This document shows, piece by piece, positions 14,058-20,418 of a DNA stretch of 22,369 nt. Made by a program: the position numbers and the translations under genes. How positions within the stretch are numbered: position 1 is the first letter of the stretch; each line of letters opens with the position of its first letter. Source of the DNA: Candidatus Cloacimonadota bacterium (lineage in GTDB: Bacteria; Hydrothermota; E44-bin80); the NCBI GenBank assembly GCA_004375785.1, contig SOKM01000059.1, positions 1-22,369 on the forward strand, given 5' to 3'. The notes beneath the pieces are model-generated. The model saw only the letters and a program-made list of their open reading frames with translations, made no database searches and was not told the origin of the DNA.

Positions 14058-14879
14058 CTAATCACTGGGTAGTAGGCCTTCGGTTGCGTTTTCTATGTAG
14101 CGCCTGTAGGAATCGAAACCGAAGATCAAGTATTCTAATTCCATAGAAGGAAGTTTGAATGGATCGGTTTTCTGGGTGATGTAGCGGGTTGAGAAGGGCG
14201 GGCCACCATCTATTTCGTCGTCACCGTCCGCTCCTACAAGCTCTGCGTAGCGGATTATGCCTTTATCTGTTTTGTAATGCGCTCCAATAATCCATAGACG
14301 TGCGAAGCGGTAACGTTTTCGCACTTCATTCTCTGCAATTTGACTCCATGTTGTACTTGTATATGCGAAATCTCGTGGTCGAATACCAAGGTGTGCATAG
14401 ATCATCTCATCGCACTTTTCAAGCTGTTCGCAAATCATATCGCCAGAGGGATCCTTTTTAGCGAGATAGTCAAGATCGTAGTGGTTATGGGTATGTGAAC
14501 CTATGTGCCAGCCCTTTTCAATAAGATGGCCAATATCATCCCACTTCATGTAATAGGGATTATTGACTTTTTCCATAGGAGAGGTGTTAACGAAAAGATT
14601 ACCTTTGTATCCGAACTGTGACATAATTGGTTCGACTACTCGGCCTATGGACCAATCGGGATGGTCGAAGTCAAACATGATAGGCCGACCAGGCAGATCT
14701 AATTCTCCTGCACACCACCTCGCCAGATCATTATAGGAAATCGATTGGAAACCCATCTCTGAAGCGATGCGGAAGTACATCTCGAATCTTTCTGCGGTCA
14801 GTCTCTTGAGGTGTGCCCTTTCCTTTTTAGGGCGCGGTTGCCAGCTAATACCGTGGCACATCGTGATAGGAATTCTCAT
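14058..14879 (-). CDS. Polysaccharide deacetylase (NodB-like) family protein
   Basis: 273 residues of the CE4/NodB fold. PIMFDFDHPDWS (67-78) stands in place of the usual TFDDG, keeping two Asp (Asp70, Asp72) in altered spacing; HIGSHTHNHYDL (125-136) is the metal-binding motif 2, with His129 and His133. No signal peptide, so a cytoplasmic or small-molecule role (amide or sugar-linked substrates) is more likely than cell-wall editing. Pairing with an acetamidase homologue suggests both act on amide or N-acyl bonds. The ATG at 14879 lies 29 bases past the edge of site F, with only a weak AAAAGG ahead of it. Confidence 0.82.
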   Translation of the reverse strand: MRIPITMCHGISWQPRPKKERAHLKRLTAERFEMYFRIASEMGFQSISYNDLARWCAGELDLPGRPIMFDFDHPDWSIGRVVEPIMSQFGYKGNLFVNTSPMEKVNNPYYMKWDDIGHLIEKGWHIGSHTHNHYDLDYLAKKDPSGDMICEQLEKCDEMIYAHLGIRPRDFAYTSTTWSQIAENEVRKRYRFARLWIIGAHYKTDKGIIRYAELVGADGDDEIDGGPPFSTRYITQKTDPFKLPSMELEYLIFGFDSYRRYIENATEGLLPSD

Positions 14880-14908
14880 GTTATATGCCTTTTGTTTCTT
14901 GCCGCCGT

Positions 14909-14954
14909 CTCTAACAATTCAGAACGGGCAGCATTTCTTACAACTCGTTTATAT
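14909..14954 (-). repeat. attC-like boundary, site F
   Basis: Left edge CTCTAAC (14909-14915; minus-strand GTTAGAG) and right edge GTTTATAT (14947-14954). The middle contains GCATTT, as at the apex of sites A-D; arm pairing is weak. On the minus strand it separates the recombinase remnant from the deacetylase gene. Bases 14920-14944 are an inverted copy of 13017-13041 beside site E. Confidence 0.4.
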
Positions 14955-15092
14955 CTGAACTAGGTTCGTATATACCTTACTATAGATGTTAAGATTTCTT
15001 GTGAGTTTTTTGATATAAAATGGGTTATAGGGAACCGTAACCGCAATTTTCCCAGACTGCCTTCTGGATATTTTAATTGAACTTTTTTCCAT
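14949..15092 (-). pseudogene. 5' remnant of a tyrosine-recombinase-like gene (copy 1)
   Basis: A 47-codon frame. It begins MEKSSIKISRRQSGKIAV and continues TVPYNPFYIKKL. This closely resembles, from memory, the N-terminal DNA-binding segment of a group of XerC/D-like site-specific integrases (I-x-V-x-x-PY-x-P-x-x-I-x-K-I/L). The usual continuation (GR-x-WH...W) is missing: after about residue 32 the frame turns unrelated and stops inside site F. The catalytic domain is absent, so it cannot be an active recombinase. It is homologous at DNA level, promoter included, to 9656-9769. It sits at the proximal end of the island, where an integrase would be expected. Confidence 0.55.
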
Positions 15093-15097
15093 ATCAT

Positions 15098-15126
15098 TTA
15101 ATACAATGAAATAGATAAAATGTCAA
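15098..15126 (-). promoter_or_regulatory. Promoter retained with recombinase remnant 1, leaderless
   Basis: TTGACA (15121-15126) and TATTAA (15098-15103) are 17 bases apart on the minus strand; the remnant ATG follows 5 bases after the -10 box. It is well placed to transcribe the deacetylase-acetamidase unit. Confidence 0.6.
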
Positions 15127-15165
15127 TTAAAAAGTTAAAGAGATTGCGAAAGGATTACACACCCC

Positions 15166-15241
15166 GTCTGCTTTGCAGACACCCCTCTTTTTAGAGGGGA
15201 ATACTCCTCATCCACTTCGTGAATACCCCTCTCAAGAGGGG
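15166..15241. repeat. Cluster of three intergenic hairpins
   Basis: GTCTGC-TTT-GCAGAC (15166-15180), CCCCTCT-TTTT-AGAGGGG (15182-15199) and CCCCTCT-CA-AGAGGGG (15226-15241), all perfect stems. Dispersed REP-like repeats at the right border of the island. They fill most of the gene-free stretch 15093-15352. Confidence 0.65.
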
Positions 15242-15248
15242 ATTTTAT

Positions 15249-15310
15249 GAGATTGCTTTCCTTCGCAGGAGTTTATCCTGAGCCTGGTCGAAGGGACACT
15301 CGCAATGACA
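15249..15310. repeat. Dispersed repeat of the CTCGCAATGACA type
   Basis: Begins GAGATTGC, carries TTATCCTGAGCCTGGTCGAA in the middle and ends CTCGCAATGACA. Sequences of this form recur between genes in many bacterial genomes. Non-coding. Confidence 0.5.
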
Positions 15311-15352
15311 CATCACGAGGAAAATGATGCAACCTTATAGAAGGCAACTTTT

Positions 15353-15835
15353 TTACCAGATAATTCCCCATATTATCAGTACAATCATAGCAAGACAGAT
15401 GGGGAAGCGAAGGAAGAAACCTCCCATAAATCCAAGCGCTGCACCCAATCCTGCTTTCAGGCTCTCCTTAGGTCGTTTTTTCGTTATTAACTCCCCTAAG
15501 AATGCACCAACAAATGGTCCAATAAGCAGTCCCCAGATATTACCTATAAAAAAACCTATAAACAGACCTAAAATTGCACCTATGATACCGAATTTTGATG
15601 CCCCTAATTTCTTTGCTCCGATTATACTACCGAGGTAGTCGATTACTAAAGAGATTGTTGCGAGAATACAGAGGATAATGTAGATTGTGAGCCCAATTCT
15701 TTCAAACCCGAAACCGAACCCGTAAATAATTGAACCTAAAAGTATAAGAGGTGCAGCTGGCAAACCGGGAATAATTATCCCAATAAATCCACTGACTATC
15801 AAGAAAATGGTAACGATGCTAACAAATATTTTCAT
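15353..15835 (-). CDS. DUF456 family membrane protein
   Basis: 160 residues, almost wholly hydrophobic, with about five membrane segments and Gly-rich helices (IIGAILGLFIGFFIGNIWG, LIGPFVGAFLGELI). The first loop IPGLPAAPLILLGSIIYG and the YLGSIIGAKKLGASKFG segment are the signature of DUF456 inner-membrane proteins, whose function is unknown. The DUF456 length is normal. No clear ribosome site is seen ahead of the ATG at 15835 (sequence is A/T-rich). Single gene, outside the cassette island on its right side, on the opposite strand to the VWA operon. Confidence 0.88.
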   Translation of the reverse strand: MKIFVSIVTIFLIVSGFIGIIIPGLPAAPLILLGSIIYGFGFGFERIGLTIYIILCILATISLVIDYLGSIIGAKKLGASKFGIIGAILGLFIGFFIGNIWGLLIGPFVGAFLGELITKKRPKESLKAGLGAALGFMGGFFLRFPICLAMIVLIIWGIIW

Positions 15836-15891
15836 TGTCTAAATTTCTATCATTTTTTTATTTATTTGTCAATGTCTTTTCTTTATCAGTC

Positions 15892-15941
15892 CCATTTTAG
15901 TGTGGTTAAAATGGTAGAGGTATACCATTTTAGTGCGGTTA
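15892..15941. repeat. Hairpin plus direct repeat of CCATTTTAGTG
   Basis: CCATTTTA (15892-15899) and TAAAATGG (15907-15914) form a perfect 8-bp stem. The same CCATTTTAGTG-x-GGTTA string recurs at 15925-15941. Part of the gene-free stretch 15836-16267, which otherwise holds only the repeats listed next and a possible weak promoter (TTGACT at 16103, TATTCA at 16126). Confidence 0.6.
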
Positions 15942-15949
15942 TATTAGAA

Positions 15950-16015
15950 CACAAGTGCACAAGTCACAAGCGCACAAAGGTAAAGAGCAGAGGGCATAGT
16001 GCATAGGGCAAAGTA
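15950..16015. repeat. Two adjacent degenerate 7/8-base tandem arrays
   Basis: CACAAGTG, CACAAGT, CACAAGCG, CACAAAGG (15950-15980), followed shortly by CAGAGGG, CATAGTG, CATAGGG, CAAAGTA (15988-16015). Same style as the arrays at 5761, 6989 and inside the TolB-like gene. Confidence 0.65.
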
Positions 16016-16166
16016 TAAAAAGATTTACGATAAATTTAGACAAAGTCACAAGATCATTCCAGTTCCCGTTTTACGTTTTACAAGTCTGATTATCGTTTAG
16101 GCTTGACTTTCCTTTATTGTTATGTTATTCATTCCTATATAAACATTCAGAGTGTAGAGTACAGAT

Positions 16167-16212
16167 AAGGCATCTTGCCTTACTTTCCGGATTGTGAGGC
16201 TGGAAGCCTCAC
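16167..16212. repeat. Pair of intergenic hairpins
   Basis: AAGGCA-TCT-TGCCTT (16167-16181) and GTGAGGCT-GGA-AGCCTCAC (16194-16212). REP-like, 55 bases before the VWA gene; the second could affect its leader but has no terminator T-run. Confidence 0.55.
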
Positions 16213-16267
16213 CTGTTACAACTTAGCTTGTTTTACTTGATACAGCAATTGAGATAGAAAAGATATA

Positions 16268-18400
16268 ATGTCAATATTTTTTTATCTGAATAAAATCTAT
16301 ATTCCCTTTTATGTGCTGTTTTTGCTTGCAGCGCTTTTTCTATCCATCATTTCTTACCGAAGAATAAAGGATGAGCTGACAAGATTCTGGCTCACTACAT
16401 TCATTATTCTCAGGACCCTACTCTTCTTCCTTATCTTCTCTGCCCTTTTTTCCCTTATTATTGAATTACGCTTTTCACGAAAGGAAAAGCCTTCTGTTAT
16501 TGTGCTTCTTGATTCTTCCGGGAGTATGGAGATCGAAGAAGATGGTATTACTCGAAAAGAAGAGGCGCTTCAACTCTATAAGAATACAATCAAAACCTCT
16601 TTAGAGAAAAGGGCAGAGACAAAACTCTTTTTTTTCTCGGATAAAATATATCTACCAGAGGATACAACAGAGCTAAATAAAGGGACGACGATGATTGGAG
16701 ATGTGCTCAAAGGTGTTTCCAACATAGAAGAAAAGCCGGTTTCAGCACTTTTTCTCATAAGCGATGGTAGAAATACGGCAGGAGAAGATCCTCTGGAGAT
16801 AGCGGGAAGATTGACGTATCCTGTCTTCTCTGTTAAAGTTGGAAAGATTCTGGATGAGAACAATGTTAAGATTTCAGGTTTAAGAGTAAATCCTATTGTC
16901 TATAAGGATGATTCAGTTCCTGTTAATATTATTCTTAGTAACAGTGGAAAAGGAAGAAAGAATGTGGTAATAGAGATAAAGAAGAGTGGGAGAGTCTTGA
17001 GTAAAGATAAGATTCCACTTTTGGAGGCTGGTATAGACTACCCTGTTCAATTGACATTCATTCCTGAAAAGGCAGGTATAGAAAATTTTGAAGTAAACAT
17101 AACCTCATTCAAAGATGAGACGAACCAAGAAGATAACAGGCGCAATTTTGCAGTGAAGGTGCTTAAGAATAGAAAAACGGTCGTTTTACTCGCTTATCAA
17201 CTAAACTGGGATTATCGTTTCCTGAGGGATTTTCTTAAATCACAGGAAGATATAGAGTTTACAGGTTTTGGAAGAATTAGAAATAACCAATATCTGATCC
17301 AGCAAAGAAGTGGAGAAAAAAAAGGTGAATTGAATTATGAAATAATTTTGGACTCAGATATACTTATATTAATTAATCCTGAAACGATTGAACAAACACT
17401 TTTCTCAAAGATAGTAAAGAAAGTTTCACAAGAAGGTATGGGACTTTTAATTATTGGCAACAGACTCCCCGATTTTTCAGAATTTAGAAATGTTTATCCC
17501 TTTGTTACATCGGGTAGTCCTCTTTCAGGAGATTTTGAACCCACTATTACACAATCCGGACTAATTTCATCAATCTTTAAGATTAATGGATATTCACCTT
17601 CTTCCTTGCCTCCTTTATCAAATCCTTTACGCATCAAAGTGGTAAAGCCAAGTACAGAAGTTTATCTTGAAGGAAAGAAGAATGGTTCATTTAATGCTCC
17701 CCTCTTTGGAAGTATGAACTATGGAAAGGGTAAGGTTGCTGCTTTCACAGCAGAGAATATATGGCACTGGAAGATGCTTACGCTCGCTACAGAAAAGAAA
17801 ACAGGATACTATGATATGATAATGAATAATATACTGAAGTGGCTTGCAGTTAGGAAGGAAGAAGAGAGAGTGGTGCTCTTTATGGAGAAAACTAAACTTC
17901 TCTGGGGTGAACCTATTATTCTTTCTGCTGCACTTTATGATGAAATGATGAAACCAATAGAAGGAGGCATAATTGCTCTTCGCCTCAGGAAAGACAACGA
18001 AGTAGTAGAAAACATTATGATGAAGGATGTTGGAGCAGGAAACTACGAAAAAACAATTTCAGTACTTGAACCAGGAAAGTATACGCTACAGGCAGAGGTT
18101 AAATTTCCAGAAGATGTAAAAAATAAGCCAGGTCTAAATTTTGAAATTGAATCACAGGAGATTGAGAACCTGAACACCGAACCTGACCACCTTTTACTTG
18201 ATAACATATCTGAAGCAAGTGGTGGAAAATCACTTACCTCAAAAGATATATCAGAAGAATTAAAAAGATTAACCTTAATGCCGCTCGTATTATTTTCAAG
18301 GAAAAAATTGCATTTTGGAAACAGCCTCTTCATTCTTCTTTTTATCTCTTTTCTCTTTCTTCTGGAACTCTTTCTTAGAAAACTAAAGGGATTAAAATAG
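16268..18400 (+). CDS. Membrane-anchored von Willebrand factor A (VWA) domain protein
   Basis: 710 residues. Two N-terminal membrane helices (about 11-29 and 41-66) put the VWA domain in the periplasm; a C-terminal helix (about 683-702) re-anchors the chain. The MIDAS metal site is intact: VLLDSSGSMEIE (Asp82, Ser84, Ser86), the GTTMIGD threonine and LISDGRN. After the VWA come an Ig/CARDB-like region (about 205-290), a glutamine-amidotransferase-like fold (RKTVVLLAYQLNWDYRFLRD; LLIIGNR; later AFTAENIWHWKM) and another beta-sandwich. This architecture is common in large uncharacterised membrane VWA proteins of Bacteroidetes-like lineages. Followed 40 bases later by an ECF sigma factor. No strong ribosome site ahead of the ATG. 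Confidence 0.85.
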   Translation: MSIFFYLNKIYIPFYVLFLLAALFLSIISYRRIKDELTRFWLTTFIILRTLLFFLIFSALFSLIIELRFSRKEKPSVIVLLDSSGSMEIEEDGITRKEEALQLYKNTIKTSLEKRAETKLFFFSDKIYLPEDTTELNKGTTMIGDVLKGVSNIEEKPVSALFLISDGRNTAGEDPLEIAGRLTYPVFSVKVGKILDENNVKISGLRVNPIVYKDDSVPVNIILSNSGKGRKNVVIEIKKSGRVLSKDKIPLLEAGIDYPVQLTFIPEKAGIENFEVNITSFKDETNQEDNRRNFAVKVLKNRKTVVLLAYQLNWDYRFLRDFLKSQEDIEFTGFGRIRNNQYLIQQRSGEKKGELNYEIILDSDILILINPETIEQTLFSKIVKKVSQEGMGLLIIGNRLPDFSEFRNVYPFVTSGSPLSGDFEPTITQSGLISSIFKINGYSPSSLPPLSNPLRIKVVKPSTEVYLEGKKNGSFNAPLFGSMNYGKGKVAAFTAENIWHWKMLTLATEKKTGYYDMIMNNILKWLAVRKEEERVVLFMEKTKLLWGEPIILSAALYDEMMKPIEGGIIALRLRKDNEVVENIMMKDVGAGNYEKTISVLEPGKYTLQAEVKFPEDVKNKPGLNFEIESQEIENLNTEPDHLLLDNISEASGGKSLTSKDISEELKRLTLMPLVLFSRKKLHFGNSLFILLFISFLFLLELFLRKLKGLK

Positions 18401-18440
18401 TTTAAACCTTTCTTTAATAATTTTGTCAAAGTAATAAAGA

Positions 18441-18971
18441 ATGGAAAAGATTGATATCCAGAAATTCAGAGAAGGTGATGAGAATCTTTTCCGAGAAATT
18501 GTAAATTTATATGGTGAAAGGCTTTATATCCTGGTTTTTAGAATTGTTAGAGATATGGATGATGCGGAAGATATTGTTCAGGAGACATTCGTGAGAGCAT
18601 TTGTAAAAAGAAAAGGATTTAGAGGAGATGCATCCATTTATACCTGGCTTGTGAGGATTGCATATAACCTCTCAATTAACCTAATTAGGAAAAGAAAACC
18701 GACTGTAGAACTCGACCCGAGACTTTCATCAGGTGATAACCCTGAACAAAAAATAGAGAGAGAGGAAATTGCAAAGAGGATAGTCGAAGCGGTTAAAGAA
18801 CTTCCTCTAAAACAAAGAACAGTTTTTACTCTAAGGTTTTATGAAGATATGCCTTATAAAAAGATTTCTACAGTTTTGAGATGTAAAGAAGGGACTGCAA
18901 AGGCTCTTTACCATTTTGCTATTGAAAAAATGAGTAAGAAATTAGGTGACCTTCGTAAATATAAGGAGTGA
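18441..18971 (+). CDS. ECF-type RNA polymerase sigma factor
   Basis: 176 residues with only the two regions kept by ECF sigma factors. Region 2 includes YGERLYILVFRIVRDMDDAED followed by IVQETFVRAFVK (-10 recognition). Region 4 includes VVKELPLKQRTVFTLRFYE-like sequence and a helix-turn-helix PYKKISTVLRCKEGTAKALY (-35 recognition). A RpoE-like regulator of envelope functions, released when the anti-sigma factor encoded next is inactivated. It ends 5 bases before that gene, whose ribosome site (GGAGTGAT) overlaps its stop. Only a weak AAAG precedes its own ATG. Confidence 0.93.
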   Translation: MEKIDIQKFREGDENLFREIVNLYGERLYILVFRIVRDMDDAEDIVQETFVRAFVKRKGFRGDASIYTWLVRIAYNLSINLIRKRKPTVELDPRLSSGDNPEQKIEREEIAKRIVEAVKELPLKQRTVFTLRFYEDMPYKKISTVLRCKEGTAKALYHFAIEKMSKKLGDLRKYKE

Positions 18972-18976
18972 TGTAA

Positions 18977-19546
18977 ATGAATTGTAAAATTTTTTCAAAT
19001 CGTTTGATGGATTTTGTAGAGGGGCTTCTCCCCCACTCTGAAGAAGTCGAGATGAAAGAACACATCAAGTATTGTAAGGCATGCAGATTGAAATTTGAAA
19101 AAATTGAGAAGACCCTGATGATTCTAAAAGAGGATAGAGTCCCCCAACTCAGTGAAGCAAAAAAGCAAGCACTTTTTCCCATGGTGATGGAAAGGATTGA
19201 AAAGAGAATTATTATAAGAAGAAAAAGAAAATGGGTTTATGGTTTAAGTTTCGGTTTTACACTCTTGCTTGTTTTCGTCATCTCAGTAATCGGCATTCAG
19301 AATCAAAAAAGAGCAGATTTATATACGATTTTTTTCAATCCAGAACGTTTTGTATATGAAAATGATACTCTTGTAAATAATTATCTTCTTGAATCAATAA
19401 TAGAGGATGATACGCTCATTACGATTGTCAAAGCTGCAGTAAATGAAGAATGGGTGGAAAACAGTGAGATGGCAGTTCTTATTGACGAACTTTCAGAAGA
19501 CGAGATAAACCAACTCGTTGAGGAACTTAGAAATATTGATTTTTAA
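18977..19546 (+). CDS. Zinc-type (ZAS) anti-sigma factor, single-pass membrane protein
   Basis: 189 residues. The cytoplasmic N-terminus holds the anti-sigma zinc motif His29-x3-Cys33-x2-Cys36 (HIKYCKACR), plus Cys3. One membrane helix at about 86-107 follows a basic stop-transfer-like cluster (RRKRK before it), so the acidic C-terminal domain is periplasmic and could sense envelope stress. It would hold the preceding sigma factor inactive. The acidic tail (SEDEINQLVEELRNIDF) is unusual in its charge. The start at 18977 is supported by GGAGTGAT at good spacing. Confidence 0.9.
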   Translation: MNCKIFSNRLMDFVEGLLPHSEEVEMKEHIKYCKACRLKFEKIEKTLMILKEDRVPQLSEAKKQALFPMVMERIEKRIIIRRKRKWVYGLSFGFTLLLVFVISVIGIQNQKRADLYTIFFNPERFVYENDTLVNNYLLESIIEDDTLITIVKAAVNEEWVENSEMAVLIDELSEDEINQLVEELRNIDF

Positions 19547-19567
19547 GATATCCTATAAGGATATCTT
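19545..19567 (+). promoter_or_regulatory. Perfect 10-bp inverted repeat between anti-sigma and Spy-like genes
   Basis: AAGATATCCT-ATA-AGGATATCTT, overlapping the anti-sigma stop. No T-run follows, so it is unlikely to be a full terminator; it may stabilise or process the message, attenuate, or serve as an operator for the downstream gene. Confidence 0.6.
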
Positions 19568-19591
19568 ATGATTATTAACCAGGAGGGTAAA

Positions 19592-20095
19592 ATGAAGAAA
19601 TATTTCCTAACACTATTCTTAACATTGCTTTTTTCAGTCTCCCTCGTTGCCCAGGAACGAGATATGCCGCCACCACCAGAAGAAGATAGTCCTCACAAAA
19701 TGATTAAAGCAATAAAAATATGGAAACTGATGGAAATTCTTGACCTGGACGAAGAACAGATGATAAAATTTTTTCCAAGACTTAAAAAAATTGAAAAACA
19801 GAGAAGAAGTTCATTCAAGAAAAGGAGGAAGCTACTCGGAGAACTCAAAGAATTATTAGGAGAGGAAAAATCTGATAAGAAGATTCTGAATGTGATAAAG
19901 AAGATTATCGAGTTCGATAAAAAGAAGAGGAAGGAAGAAGAAAACCTGAGAAAGGAGGTGATGTTAGTTTTATCTGTAAAACAACAGGCTAAATTCCTGC
20001 TTTTTGAAGAGAGATTCGAGGAAGAGATTAGAAAGATAATAAAGGGTTTAAGGAAAGAGAAAGGAATGGGACCACGACATGAGAAAAAGTTTTAA
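19592..20095 (+). CDS. Spy/CpxP-like periplasmic stress protein
   Basis: 167 residues after choosing the ATG at 19592, which has CAGGAGGG ahead and begins a signal peptide (MKKYFLTLFLTLLFSVSLVA, cut before Gln21); an upstream in-frame ATG at 19568 lacks both. The mature part is all-helical and extremely charged (long Lys/Glu/Arg runs), with LDLDEEQMIKFFPRLKKIE near the start and VMLVLSVKQQAKFLLFEERF later, the two 'L-(T/S)-x-x-Q' type turns of the Spy/CpxP/heavy-metal-sensor fold. Such proteins act as periplasmic chaperones or ligand sensors and are often targets of the adjacent ECF sigma factor. Last gene of the operon, followed by a terminator. Confidence 0.8.
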   Translation: MKKYFLTLFLTLLFSVSLVAQERDMPPPPEEDSPHKMIKAIKIWKLMEILDLDEEQMIKFFPRLKKIEKQRRSSFKKRRKLLGELKELLGEEKSDKKILNVIKKIIEFDKKKRKEEENLRKEVMLVLSVKQQAKFLLFEERFEEEIRKIIKGLRKEKGMGPRHEKKF

Positions 20096-20136
20096 GAGGT
20101 CTCTGAAAAACCACTCAGATACCTTGTACTTTTGAT

Positions 20137-20226
20137 ATGCTCAGTAAAGAGACACTTGCGGACACTATTGCACCTTATGATGCCAATGCCTGGCTCTTCC
20201 CTTACCTCGTGACCACTTTAGACTAA
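20137..20226 (+). other. 29-codon ORF, possible gene remnant
   Basis: MLSKETLADTIAPYDANAWL and 9 further residues, in a frame open from 20107. The residues look protein-like rather than random, but there is no ribosome site and no recognised family. It may be a decayed gene fragment between the Spy-like gene and the terminator. Confidence 0.25.
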
Positions 20227-20246
20227 AGAAAAGTAGTCATTAACTA

Positions 20247-20274
20247 AAGCGGACACTGCTGTGTCCGCTTTTTT
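20247..20274 (+). terminator. Rho-independent terminator
   Basis: AAGCGGACAC-TGCT-GTGTCCGCTT, a perfect 10-bp stem followed by TTTT(A)TT. Ends the VWA/sigma/anti-sigma/Spy transcript. Confidence 0.9.
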
Positions 20275-20309
20275 ATTCCTCTTAATAACTCAAATAATCT
20301 ATTTAATTC

Positions 20310-20338
20310 TTGACATCACTTCATCCATATGATATTAA
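20310..20338 (+). promoter_or_regulatory. Promoter for the M1 peptidase gene
   Basis: A consensus TTGACA (20310-20315) and TATTAA (20333-20338) with 17 bases between. The start codon at 20419 follows after a leader of about 75 bases with AGAGGAG. The rest of the gap 20096-20418 holds the terminator and the small ORF only. Confidence 0.65.
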
Positions 20339-20418
20339 AAATAAAACCATAGTCTGATTTGGCACAATATTAGGTTGTCTGAAATGTATGGCTTACATAA
20401 AAAGAGGAGATTGAAATA

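Noticed and set aside
13017..14944. Insertion sequence
   Set aside because: Terminal inverted repeats are present, but neither gene resembles a transposase and no target duplication is seen; kept as a finding, not called an IS.
15300..15352. Terminator downstream of the DUF456 gene
   Set aside because: CCTT-ATAG-AAGG near a T-run is only a 4-bp stem and oriented for the plus strand, where no gene ends.
18043..18429. 128-codon minus-strand frame over the end of the VWA gene
   Set aside because: Antisense to the well-supported VWA C-terminus and membrane anchor; basic/low-complexity translation.
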